Positions 1 through 11,972 of a stretch of DNA of 64,000 nucleotides are shown here, piece after piece. Source of the stretch: Mansonella perstans (lineage: Eukaryota > Nematoda > Chromadorea > Rhabditida > Onchocercidae); NCBI GenBank assembly GCA_037074765.1, contig JBAMDO010000246.1, positions 1 through 64,000 of the forward strand, read 5' to 3'. A program made the position numbers and the translations under genes. Under the pieces are notes generated by a model. That model had not been told where the DNA came from. It made no database searches and saw nothing but the letters and a program-made list of their open reading frames with translations. Within the stretch, counting starts at the first letter, position 1. Every line of letters starts with the position of its first letter.

Positions 1-179
1 AGTTATGATATTACTGTATTGTAGTATTTTAAACGAAATAAATTTGTGGTATAATTTTTGAGAAAAAAAAATGCAACTATCCCTGAATAGCAAGCAATTA
101 AAGTTGTTTATATTTATAAAGATATTTTAATTAGTTGAAATTATTTAGGTACTAATTAGCGAAAACAAATAATTTTCAG

Positions 180-326
180 ACACGTTCCACACGTTCAATT
201 CGTAGTGTTACACGTTCAGATCATGGTCATCGTGTTGATCCACGTGAGATTGATCGATTAGCTAATGATTTGCAACGTTTAGCAAAATTTCAACAACATT
301 CAACAAAACATTACGGTTTTTTATAG
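180..326 (+). CDS. Last exon of an unrecognised gene (5' part lies outside the window)
   Basis: A TTTTCAG acceptor ends at 179 and an open frame of 48 codons runs in phase 0 to a TAG at 324-326. The peptide is polar and basic. It opens with an Arg/Ser/Thr-rich stretch (TRSTRSIRSVTRS), continues with a probable helix (DPREIDRLANDLQRLAKF) and ends KHYGFL. Codon use looks like the other genes here and the frame is clean, so it is very probably real coding sequence. I do not recognise the family, and a C-terminal tail this short cannot assign one. The rest of the gene must lie to the left of the window. Confidence 0.6.
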   Translation, partial: TRSTRSIRSVTRSDHGHRVDPREIDRLANDLQRLAKFQQHSTKHYGFL

Positions 327-3298
327 TTTGTTTGTTTATTTGTTTTTCCAGTTATCATGATACTATATGCAATATGACAATGTAACAATGTTGATGACAT
401 AAAAAAAAAGAACATAACATAATCTTAGCTTTCTTTCAAATCTTTTGCTAATCTCATTTACTCTAGCTTTTTCAATCAAAAAGGAAAAAAAAGTTTCAGT
501 TTCTACTCATATATTGAGCCAAACTGGTTGCATGTTGCATATTTGTATTCATGATTATATATTTGATTAGCTAATTAGCTTGAATTAATTAATAAATAAG
601 GTATGTACAGATCTTGAATTTTTACATCTATCATTAATTTTAAACATCTCGTATAATGATATATTATATTTATTACATGTTTAATATCCATAATGACAAA
701 TTAATTAGTTGGACAATTAGTGAATTGAATTAATTAATCATCAACAAATAAGTCATGTATAAATCTGCTTTTTTTTTGCCCATTAAAATTTAAATATCTC
801 GAGTAATGCGCATGTCTGTATCTATCTATTGATGTACTGGTTAATTAGTTGGTTAATCAGTTAATTGAATTAATTAATCAGTTAAGTTTGCAAATAAATT
901 TTGCACAAATCCGCTTTTTTTCATCATGATTTAAAAACCTCGGACGATTTATTATTACCATATGTTTGTATCCATGACGGTATTATATTTGATTGTTTAA
1001 TTAATTAATTAGCGAAGAAGTTGTGCTCAAATTACGATTTCCATGTTTCATTATGATTAAAAACTCTCATCAAAATGACACATTGTTTTTGTACTTTTTT
1101 TTTAAATGTATCAATGAAATGAGCTTAAAATATAATAATCTTGCATGTAACATCGTTCTTCCAATGGATCGCTTTTTCGATCAATCATTCCAGAAATAAA
1201 ATTATGCTTATACTACTGAAGATTGATCCTGGATAAAAATTAATATAAGAATCAAGTCAAATTAAAGTGGAATTTTTGAAAAACTTGAGTTAAATTGAAG
1301 CTGAATTAAATTTCAATAAGATGTTAAAATTAAAAGTTAAAGCTAGATTAAATTTAAATAAAATTGATATAATAATTAAATTGAATTGAAGCTAGATTAA
1401 ATCTGAATAAAGGAAGATATTTTGAAATTGGTTTAAATTACAGTAAAAATTGAATTGAGAAATCAATAAAATGAATCCAAAAAAAGGAATTCAATTCAAG
1501 ATATGGATGATACTAAATGTATCTACAGATCTCATTTGACGATATCATATCTTAAGTCTTTAAGTTCTTTGTTTTTTTCATTTGTTCTCAATTTTTCCCC
1601 TTCAAATTTCATTTGAAAATTTTTTAATTGTGTCAAAGAAAATAGGATATTTTTTTTGTTTCTCTATGTTATCTCTAAATCATCATTTAAAATGTTCCAA
1701 AGAAAACAAAACTTCTTTTTCAAATTTTGATTTTTTTTTTTTTTTTTTTTAGAGAATAAACGTTATTCTAATTGATGCTACTACACAACAATAATTGAAA
1801 TTAGTAATTAAAAAAAAAATAGTCAATTTTGCTGTAGGAAAATAATACTGTCACGGAATAAGTAAAGCAACGTTGACGAAAAAAATTTGATCAACAAAAA
1901 TTTGATGGAAAAACAAATTTGCATTCTTTCAATGAACTTTTGAACTTGATTGGTAAACAAATATTAAAAAAAATATCCTTCTTTTTCATAATTCTACTAA
2001 ATATTTATTTTATTTCAATTTTGTATGCAAAAAGCAGTTTGTTTTGATTTTTGAAGGAAAATTATAAAAAATTTTAAAGGTTGTATTTTTGCGAGGAATT
2101 TGATTTAAAATAAACTAAATCATTACTTCATAAATTCCATTTGAAAAATAAGCTATGATTTATGTCATTCTTTCATACTTTTGTTCATAGCAATGACTTT
2201 GGAAATTGCTCACATCTCCGGCAATTTAAATGTCAGTTAATTGTCAACAGTCAACAGCGGATGTTTGTTAACTGGTTAGACTAGTTTTGCAATCAGGTCT
2301 TAAGAAAACTAATTAAGCTACTATTATAATCTAGTCGTAAAAATGAATAGATTCTGATCTTTTTATGCCACTATATAATTGATTTAATTAGATAACACTC
2401 ATGATCATTATCCTCAAAACATGCAATTTATGCTCTTTTTTCCCTTCTGCCATAAAAGATATAGAAATTAAACTTGCAAATGTTGATCAAAAATAATTTC
2501 AACTAAACTTCTTAATTATAGATACATGAATCAAGACAAATAATTAACAATAATTTTAATTAGCGACATAAAAAATTGTTTTATTTAAAAAAAATTCCAC
2601 GACTAAAAATTGCAAACTTTTTAAATGCAATAAAATTTATGACAGTTGCTGAATAGAATTGGAAATAAGATGATCATGGAATCATATCTCTGACAATATT
2701 ATTTCTGTAATTTTTCAATTCGAGATGATAATGTTGGCTAGATAATTCATTCACTGCATTTATTCATTATTTCTTCCGACAAACTTTATTACGATAATAA
2801 AAGCATTTGTTGAGATATTTATTGGCAATGAAAAGAATTATGTTTTCATACAATTATATACCTCTTGCAAAATTCATTCGCTCTTCTTTTCCTCTTCAAA
2901 TAAATATCGTACATGTCATCATAAACTCAAAAAAATTCTCATATGACCTAGGAAATATATTATAGGACATGGAATAAAAAACAACATAACTTGACATTTA
3001 TAAAACTATGACCATCCTTTATCACACTAACAAGTATTAAAACTCATCAATTGGGTACTACGAAACTTTTATTGAATTTTATTTGCAAACTGAAATCTCA
3101 AAAATACACCTCAATTTTCTTTTTAGATGTTTTCTTTTTAAAAGAGATAATTTTAAATGTTTTCGGTAATTTTGAATGTTTTCTTTTTTAAAGAGAAAGT
3201 GTTAAAAATTTAAATAAAAAATGTCTAGACACTCATTTCTTTAGTGGACATAAACGACAAGAAAGAATGAAATTTCAACAAGATATTCACAACATACA
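327..3298. other. Intergenic, AT-rich, no gene seen
   Basis: This stretch separates the partial + strand gene from the 3' end of the PINX1 gene, so two convergent 3' ends face each other. It holds a degenerate tandem repeat (540-1090, listed separately). A low-complexity A/T tract at about 1255-1480 repeats variants of GAAGCTAGATTAAAT. A T run lies at about 1731-1750. No open frame has coding character. TTTATT sequences near 3069-3084 could be minus-strand AATAAA signals for the PINX1 gene, but this is weak. Confidence 0.6.
540..1090. repeat. Degenerate tandem repeat, unit about 125-150 bp, three to four copies
   Basis: Each copy holds an ATTAATTA-rich segment (TTAATTAGTTGG or TTGAATTAATTAAT), then AAATCTGCTTTTTTT or a variant, then AAAACATCTCG-type sequence. 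The conserved CTCG-like marks fall near 648, 797, 940 and 1064, giving spacings of about 150, 143 and 124. Copies have diverged a lot and carry indels. It has no coding capacity. Confidence 0.6.
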
Positions 3299-5011
3299 TT
3301 AAACTTTTCGGCTTTCATTCAATTTTAACATTTTCTCTGCAAAATAATCATTAACCGAAGTCTTGCTAATAATTATGTTCGCAGATGATGATCCTGATTT
3401 AACCTGAAATTTGTGTATTCTTGTAGCAAAATATCAATCGTAGCAAAGTTACACTTCGATAATACACTCAAAAATGATTACAGTGTTAACTAGCATTTTT
3501 TAAAGAAAATAGACTAGCATTTACTTTACTTTTAATTTGGTATAAAAAAAAAGTCCTAAAAATGAAATTCCTGTATGGTAACAAGGAATAAAATCAACTA
3601 ACCTCATCTTTCAGCATATTTTCTTCAGTATTTCTTCGATTAGCAGTACTTCGTATTGATTTCTTACCAAAAATAGCATATTTATCATTTTCTGACATCA
3701 TTGATAAAGTCGGAATATGCCTATCTTTTCTATGCCTGAAATACTGAACTTGTTAGCAATAATATGAAGAAATTCATTATCCATTGCCAAACTGTTAATT
3801 TTAGCCTAAACATCTGAATAACTTAATTTAAGCGATTAAAATTCATTACCCAACATTTATGCTTAATTTCTGTTATAAAAAATCTATCATTCAAATCTTT
3901 TGATGTAAACTTTTGATGCTTAAATACTATTAAGTCCCTTGTCTAGTTTTATAGCAAAAAATGGAATGATTTTTAAAAGCTCATTAGAAAATCTTACGAA
4001 ACCCTAGTTTTGTAAAATTTCAAGAAAGCGATCATAATGAAGCAATTGAAACGTACTCATTCAGGATTATTTTTGACTTCACTTTCTTCAATCTTTTTTT
4101 GACCGAATTAGCTTTTGATTTGTCTTTCTGTTTGTTTAAATCAGCTAAAATTGCTGCAAAACTATCGTGATGAGAAATCCAAACTTCATCGTTTCTCTCA
4201 GTACATCCTAAGCCTGCAATCAAAACTAAATTTAGATGAGTAAAATTTCAAATAAAAGAGATGCAATGTAAGAAGAGCTTTTCAAAGCGCCAAATGATCA
4301 TTTATCTTTTGAACATCAGCTAAATTTACCTGCACTGAATGCCTACACTGAAATAATGCTTAATAATATTTATCAATCTAATAAAGACAATATTTAGTGA
4401 TCTAAAAAGAACCATTCATCTCATTTCCTGCCTTCTTCCACAAGATTTACAATACATTACCGAAGATTATTGTGAGCAGAAAAAGTTTTCAGCTTCAAAA
4501 AAGACTTCCAAATTTTACATTTGGAAACCCGCTCAACATGGAGCATATCTGATTTGTATTCATAGTAGTTTTGAACTTCCAAATTAAGGTCAATATCATT
4601 CAATCCACCCATTACTTTGCATTGGTTTTTAAAATTAACCAATGGATAAATTACCAATATTGAAACAATATAGTTTATCAATTCATCTAATAATACCTTA
4701 TCTAACAATAAAATTTTTGAAATAATGATGGGAAAAAAATACCTCTTGTTAAAACATTTGCTTTCATTTGTAAATTTTTGGTGATTCCTTGTTCATATTT
4801 GCCTAATCCACAACCTATTTTCCAACCCATCTTCTCCAGCATCACTTTTCCAAAATTAGAATTATCTAAAAATTTAAATTTTTAAAAAAAAACACAAAAG
4901 AAATCTATAAAGAGAAAAAAAGAAAAAATGAACACATATACCATTTTGCCATGCGATATTTTGTGAATTAATATTTCTCTTTTCCGCACAAGATGCCGCT
5001 GCTGATGACAT
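3299..5011 (-). CDS. PINX1: PINX1 homologue, G-patch protein (5 exons, 195 aa)
   Basis: The exons on the minus strand are 5011-4942, 4865-4743, 4213-4057, 3735-3603 and 3403-3299. They sum to 588 nt with matching phases, from ATG to TAA. The N-terminus has the PINX1-type NSQNIAWQND block. A G-patch core follows at about residues 28-52 (FGKVMLEKMGW, then GCGLGKYEQG). Next come GLG...VWISHHDSFAAILADLN at about 65-87 and a basic stretch. The YAIFGKK block is in exon 4, and TSVNDYFAEKM at about 176-186 matches the conserved TxxxYFxxKM segment of PINX1. In yeast and mammals PINX1/Gno1 binds telomerase and takes part in nucleolar pre-rRNA maturation, with the G-patch activating a DEAH helicase. At 195 aa it is shorter than human PINX1 (about 330 aa) because the Lys-rich C-terminal tail is missing. 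The 4457-4708 open frame falls in intron 2 and is not used. Confidence 0.9.
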
Positions 5012-5060
5012 TTCAAATTTGTGGCTTTTTTATTTGTCACAAATTACTGCGAATTCCCTC

Positions 5061-5070
5061 CTGAAATCAA
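5061..5070 (-). promoter_or_regulatory. Candidate spliced-leader acceptor ahead of PINX1
   Basis: On the minus strand TTGATTTCAG ends at 5061, about 50 nt before the ATG at 5011. The spacer has no other good acceptor. It could instead be a cis-splice acceptor after a non-coding first exon. Confidence 0.5.
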
Positions 5071-6474
5071 CATATATAAATTATCATAAAATTACTCAAG
5101 CCCAGTTTTCAAAAGAAGCACCAACTAATAATTTCGTTTCTGTGACAAATAATTTCGTGAGAAAAACCCTGGATATGTCCCAGGAGATTTGAATTCCCGT
5201 CACAGAATTCAGAGTTCTTATATATACATATATAAAATACACTTGCAAATTTTCCATTTTCATTTTAAAACAATCTTTTTTTTTGGCATCTTTTTTTTTT
5301 TGGCAGAAAAAATTTGGCGTCCCGGCACAGCACAACAATTCAAACAGAAAGAAACTGCAGTGCATATACATATGCATAAATTGATCATTATCGAAATTCA
5401 CCATTTTCTCTTTCGAATTATTTATTCAGTTTAAATTAAATTTCTTATGAAATGAAATCAAGAAATCTATTTCAGTCAAAAAAATGTATTCTATTAAAAT
5501 TTGTACAGTAATCTGTAATTTGGTATATGAAGCTGAAAGAAAAAAAATGTACATAATCGTAAAATGCAACTGAAACTAAGAATGAAGAACATGCAAAATA
5601 AAAAAAAAATATACAAAACTAAACAAAGCTATGCAAAATTCCGGAAATTAAAAAACAGAAGACAAAACTATCCTGTAATGATCCTACAATTAATTTAGCT
5701 CAAAGCAAACCATAATTCTAAATGGGAAAAAAAGAGAAAGAAAAGAAAACAATTTTTACTCTTGGCATTTTCATTATACCTATCATAATTCATACCAGTA
5801 AATAAAAAACAAAAAAAACGTCAATAGATCAACTATCGAGGAAATATACAAAATGCAAAAAATAGTACAGCATTTGATTATTTCGTCGCCAATTTGGTTA
5901 TGTTTAAATCAATGAATGCCCACAACAAAAAATCCTTCATGAATTTACCGCTCAGTTTAATGATTGCATTGATGCTAAACTGGTAAATCAATTATTTTCA
6001 TCTACTTTTTATTAGTAGCTCAATTTTTGAAATTTCAAATAACTTATGATGCAAACAATAAACAAATATAAATATTAAAAAATAAATAATAAAAGGCATG
6101 ACATATTAGTTTCTTTCAATAAATAAATAAATAAGAAATAAATAAATAAAGAAAATAAATTTATCAATAAGACAAAAATTTCCGCTGTATTTAACTGTCC
6201 CTTAATATTCTAAAATTTAACATTCTCACCCCGCATATATTCATATATTTGCCGCAGAGTAGCAGGATAATAAAGCAGAACTATAAAATTTAATTTATAG
6301 GAATGATTAATTATACTATTATGTATAAACATAGGGACGACATATGAACTCTAAAATATCTGCAAATATCTGCATATTTGTGATATCTTATCAACAAATC
6401 AATGGGAATTCAAAATTCAATTAAAAAACAAAAAAAATCTGTATACTTTGAAGATTTAAAATAATGAATGAACT
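5071..6474. other. Gap between PINX1 and the downstream phosphoesterase gene
   Basis: About 1.4 kb of AT-rich sequence with no coding signal. Short open frames on both strands at 5096-5434 are fortuitous because they run through T- and A-tracts. A run of AATAAATA units sits at about 6117-6165. The 3' UTR of the minus-strand phosphoesterase gene must lie in the right part. Confidence 0.6.
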
Positions 6475-9244
6475 TTAAGAAGCAATATGAAGTTCAATAA
6501 TCCATATTTCGGATGTCCAAACCATTTTCATCGGTGCTCCCTGATAAAATGTACCAGCTGTAACAAACAACTGTGTTTCTGATGAAATCTGATATAATCC
6601 GTAATAATAGGGCAAAAGCCAGTAAGCAATCGGTGCAACCGTATAGAACTGTCCTGCATGTGTATGTCCTGAAAATTTTTTTTAGATTCGCCTATTAAAT
6701 GATATGATTATGTCAAAGGGTCATAGTTAGATGCAACTGATGTGTACAATTGCACTTGCAACCAATAAAAGTAAACATATCTCTGCATTCTCATCTATTA
6801 AAAACACTTTCGCTCATTTCTAAGCTGATAAAAAAATGTAAAATATCTCCTGTCAACTGACCTGACAAAATAAGGTCAACACGAAGATGAGCACCATTAA
6901 AAGCAATTTTTTTAGTTGAAGCTGGATTATGCGAAAGCACAATGGTTGTGCTATTCTGAGGACAACCTTTCAATGCTTCTACCGGTTGAAACATATGATT
7001 AGGCAATCTATAAAAAGTTAGTGAATTCATTTTAATGTGAAATGTATTAATCTCTTAACAAGATTAGCCCAATGGAATGATATGAAAAGATTAATTTGAT
7101 GCTGATATTATATGCTTCTGCAAGGAAAATAGTACATATGCTCAACATATAACATAACGCTATCGTAAACAAGAGAAATCCCAGACCAACCTACCCGCTA
7201 TCATCACTCGAATAATCATTCACACCAGCTATACAAATACCATGAAAAAGTACGTGCCTGAAATTGCAAGATTTAAGTAAGTTTCAACTTATGCATATTA
7301 TTATACTGAGAGAGAAAAATTTAGTGTTCCCATCCTCTAAGCTAAAAATTTTTAAATTTACATTTAAAATGCTAGATTGTCGGAAAATCAAATATGTTTC
7401 AGATTAAGACGAAACAAAAATTATGTATCAGTTTATAGTTATAGAGAAATCGTTAGGTAATATAAACATTCCATTATCAACTAATTTAAATCTTTCCAAT
7501 TCTCGACCGGACTATCAAAGAATTGAAAAAACAAACCTGTTATTCAAGACCTCAAAGCCATACTGCTGAAATAAATCAAACCATTCTGAAGCATTACCAT
7601 AATAATATTCATGATTTCCACTTACAAAAAATGTTTTCGTTTTTAGAAACCTTAAGAAATTTTATTTTCACGAAGCAGTGTTGAAAGCTTTTCTCCCAAG
7701 TGCCCATTATGTGATGAAAAACTCTGAATGTATTGTAAAAAAATAAGTTGGCCATATAAAGTCTTAATAAATTTATCCATTAACTTGTTTGAAATTATTA
7801 TCTATCAGTGCAACAGCTGAAATTCAGGATGCAAAGTTCTTCATATCCTAATAACGTTAATATAAGTATCAACCAATTCCGTAGATGAATAATACTATTG
7901 ATATCATAGAAATAACCTACTGGAAAAAAATAAGCAAGCAGAAGTTAAGCAAGTGATAAGGTAATCTTTTAAATAACTTCTTGGCTGCTGTTTAACAGAG
8001 AAAAATTAATGAGAAAATCTGTAACTGACTAAAAATTTTTTACTGGCGGTTATCCAAAGAAAATACTTTACATTATTATCTAATAATCTACAACATAAGT
8101 TGCATAAATTCTTACCGTAATGGTTCCACACGATTTTGTATTGAATCTCTTGGAGCATCTATGACATCACCAACAATAAATACAGCATCAACCGCTTCCC
8201 TGTTCACTCGATTCACAACCGACAATTTTGTTATTGAATCAAATTTATAATTTATGGCAATATCAGTGGTATTTTTAAAGCAGAGATGGAGTAAAGGAAT
8301 AAATAAATACAGTAGAAAAAAAAAAGTTTAAAGTTTCCTCCAACCAAACGCAAGTACCTCAAACAGATCACGAGCAATCAACAATCAAAATGTAATCTTA
8401 AAATTTCATGATGATTTCTTAAAAAATCAAGGAAAAAAAAAACACAAAAATTACTTCTTCAACTTGCTCCTTGAATATTGTTGCACCTGCATGGATATCC
8501 GATACAAGGGCAAATCGAATGCCATCTGTATCATTCGGTAAACCTTTCACATTTAATGATATATTCTGCAAACATTTTTGACAATTTAAAATGAAATTTA
8601 TTAACATGACAAAGAAATTACATTATATATCAAATCTTAAATGAAATAAAAAGAAATAACGGATTAAAACTTTAGTTGCAAAGCGAAGGACAGGAAGCAT
8701 ATATACATACATATATGCATATATATATAATGGCTAAAAACAAAGATAACTGTTTAAGAATTTAGAACAAAACGAATAAAAAAGAAAAAAGAAAGCTAAC
8801 TTTAGTAATTAATCTGTCAGAGGAAATGTATGAGAAAAAAGATAAAATTATGGCAACCAATAATGTGACAGCAGTTTGCACATTTTTATTCAAACAAAAT
8901 GTTTTCAAAATAGAAAATTTGTTAAAGCGTTCATTTATGAATGGATGATAAACAATCACTGCCTGGAATACATTACATCTCTTGAAAAGTTTATTTTATA
9001 TTATTTGAGAAATCGACTGAAAAATGGTCGTTGAATAAAATGTTGATAAGTTGAAATGCAGAAAATTTCTAAGATTTGTATAATGCAGTGAAGCAGTCAA
9101 GAGAACTATGGACAAAATGTTAGTTAAATATATCCGTAATGTAATCATTGATAAGAGCATAAAATAATAAAAAAAATTAGATTAAAAATTATCACCAAAC
9201 TGAACCCAATGGTAAATCTGATAATCACTTTTGTTTTACTGTAG

Positions 9245-9275
<31 letters not shown>

Positions 9276-10734
9276 AAACAATATATGTATATTGCAATAA
9301 CATTAAAACTTTCGAAGAAACTAATTAATTCTTAATGACTGATTGAAATAATTTTTAGCGTGCAGGACATTTTGTAGCAGGACAACAAACTAGAATTCGC
9401 AGTAAAGTTGACACCTATTTTGAAAATTAATTCAAAAGTTTCATTATACGCTTTGATTTATAGCAATAGATCCTTTTTTTTTTTTTACAGTGTAGATTTT
9501 AAACAGTTCACCGTAAAGAATTCCAAAATTAAGAAAAAAAAACTTGCATTCAGTCCATAAAACATTGTTGTTAGAATTACAAATCCAACTAAAGGAATAG
9601 CAATGTGATACCATAATCCATTCGATATGAAAGACAAGAGAACGAGGAAACGTGGCGTCAAGTTAGGAATGTAATACAAGAAAAGAGTTGCATGTGCCAG
9701 AAGTAACCATGATATCGTACAAACATTTGCTAGTTGCAAATACTAAAACAGATTTTTTCTTTACCTATATGAATTCATCTTTTCAAATCTATAGTGATCG
9801 TAATTGTAAAAAAAAAAAAAAAAGAAAAAAAGAAAAACAAAAAGAACTTATTTTAAGTACTTATGACGCTTAGGAAAAAAACTGTCAAAGCAACAGGTAT
9901 AAAACGAACTACCATTGTTATAGATAGATAAAATTAAAAATAATAAATAGTATTATTGTTATTTTTTCGTATAACTTGTAAGAAACCAAAACAAAACTAC
10001 AACAAATACATTTTTTGAAACTAAATTCAAGATAATTTATTGAAAATTATATTTGTAAAAATGTATAAATTACCTTTTCCATATGGTCAGTAATTGAACC
10101 ACTATTATTATATGCTAGTATATATTTCGCAAATTGAATAAGTCGAAAATATATGAAAACACTAAATGGAAACATAAAAAGCTCAAATTTAACTATATTC
10201 AACTGACGTTCACGATTGCCTTTGCGATAATCGTTAACATCGTTCACCTGTAAATAAGTTACGAAATTAAAGAAAAAATATAGCCCATGAAAAAATAGTT
10301 TATTTCATTTTTATTTGATTTTCATAAAAGAATTATTAGCTAAGTCAAAGTAGTTAACAGTTGTAGTTTGTATTATAACTATGGTATTTATCTTCCAGAT
10401 ATTTCCTATAGAGAAAATATTACAGTTTTTTTTTGGCTAGATTATGACCAAAAAAACTTAAAGATCTCCTGGATTTTAACGACGTCATTTGATGAGTTCA
10501 TTGTTTTATGGAAATTAAATAAAAATTACTTTCTACTTTTTGAAATAGAAAATGCATACCTCGTAGTAGCCTGAAAGCAAATTAGAAATAATAATGAGTA
10601 AAACTTACACCAAATATTGTCAAACCAAAAATATTGAGAAAAATAATGCCAGCTATTGAAATGATACACGAAATGATAATCATTGAAGAATTGCTGATTC
10701 GTAAATTCATCTTACGCAAAAAATTAAATATCAT
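6475..10734 (-). CDS. TMPPE-like transmembrane calcineurin-type metallophosphoesterase, copy A (10 exons, about 474 aa)
   Basis: The exons are 10734-10609, 10247-10074, 9742-9512, 8962-8801, 8565-8455, 8219-8116, 7650-7537, 7257-7195, 7007-6862 and 6668-6475 (1425 nt in phase). Residues 1-230 are membrane-rich with about five hydrophobic segments. The phosphoesterase domain follows with all metal motifs: LVSDIHAG at about 251-258, GD at 285-286, GNHE at 314-317, the LSHNP histidine at about 388, and GHTHAGQ at 411-417. The layout matches vertebrate TMPPE and bacterial YkuE-like enzymes, which are dinuclear-metal phosphoesterases with unknown physiological substrate. An in-frame ATG at 10710 would shorten it by 8 residues; I chose 10734 because a splice acceptor ends 4 nt before it. 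The start of exon 6 has no AG acceptor in the needed phase, so that junction is uncertain. The exon 3 donor (ACG|GTGAAC) was chosen by phase. Paralogue copy B lies just upstream. Confidence 0.85.
9245..9271. repeat. Poly(T) run, 27 bases, inside an intron
   Basis: A pure T tract in the intron between exons 3 and 4 of phosphoesterase copy A. Similar 25-30 base homopolymers occur across the window. Confidence 0.95.
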
Positions 10735-10738
10735 GAAA

Positions 10739-10747
10739 CTGAAAACC
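10739..10747 (-). promoter_or_regulatory. Candidate spliced-leader acceptor ahead of phosphoesterase copy A
   Basis: On the minus strand GGTTTTCAG ends at 10739, leaving only TTTC before the ATG at 10734. A 4-nt leader is typical of trans-spliced nematode messages. It supports 10734 rather than 10710 as the start. Confidence 0.65.
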
Positions 10748-11972
10748 AAACGTTACGAGTCTCATTCTAGTACGTTATCCCCTGACAACAAAATTAATCA
10801 CTTCTTAATTTAACAAATAAAACGAAACACGCAGTATATGATGAGATGAAACTCGACAAAAGATTATGATCAATCAGTACTTCATTGGTTTATTTCTGGT
10901 TAATACAGAGACTGAGAAAATCACAAGATTACTCGTCAACAGGTCATGCATGATGAGTTAATTACCTTAGTGGTATCAACAGCTATCAATTTGAAAATTT
11001 TTTTCTAGTTTATGGGAAAAACGTTAAATGAAAATAAAATTGTTCTGAAAAACTTTTTTCTTTCGATTCAAATGGATGCAAAGATTTTATCCATGAATAA
11101 AACTAAATGCATTTGTAAATTATTTCACTCACTCTCGGTAAATTATGTTAACCAAATTCCTTTAGTGATTTTTAATTCATCTATAATGCTACTGTTTCCA
11201 TCCTACAATTCTAACATTACAGAACATCAATAGCTGTACAATTAATTAAACGCAAATTATTCCAGTCCTTTCTAAACATCTTTAATGATACATTACCATA
11301 AATTATTCCACTTGATGATGTCGGAATTGTTTTGAAGCCTTAATTGTTCAATTCTAACAAACTACATAAAATAATAATTAACTTGCTAGCAAAGCAGTCA
11401 TACTGATTCTTTTGCACTAAAAAAAACATTCTCAGCATAAATCTGTAAGGATACTAGGAATATATTAAAAATCAACTAGCATAAACTTGTTATATTATTT
11501 AAAATAAAAATTCCAAAAATTCTCATTATATTAGAAAAATTAATTCAAACTAAAATCGTAGCAAATTTCATAAAATAATAAAGTTGCTAGTAGACAATTA
11601 AAAGAATTCCTTTGCATGAAAAAAAAAGCTCTCTGAGAAGGAATCGAGATTTTATAGTACACAAATGTATCTTTCACTAAAAAAGTGTTATAACTTGCAA
11701 ACATATAAGCATAGAATTACAATCAGATAATTTAATTATTGTACCATGAGCGGAATTATGCAAATCCAAAGAGAAAATATTAATCATTCTTCTATGTTGA
11801 ATCTACAAATACAGTTACCGAACAGAATAATCAGCGGATTAAATAAAACAGAAATGAATAGAAAATGATCATTTCAGTACGTAATATCTAAAAAATAACA
11901 TAAAATATTTATACATTCGTTAGAAAGAAAAAAAGACTATCTACCATGTATTCTGTACCATGTATTCTACAT
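10748..11972. other. Gap between the two phosphoesterase copies
   Basis: About 1.2 kb of AT-rich sequence between the stop of copy B (11973) and the start of copy A (10734). The 73-codon + strand frame at 11012-11233 has no recognisable domain. A direct repeat of ACCATGTATTCT lies at about 11943-11969, just after the copy B stop in transcript sense. There are no other features. Confidence 0.6.

Noticed and set aside
4457..4708. 83-codon minus-strand frame between PINX1 exons 2 and 3
   Set aside because: Exons 2 and 3 join directly in phase and match PINX1 across the junction. The frame has no homologous position in the family.
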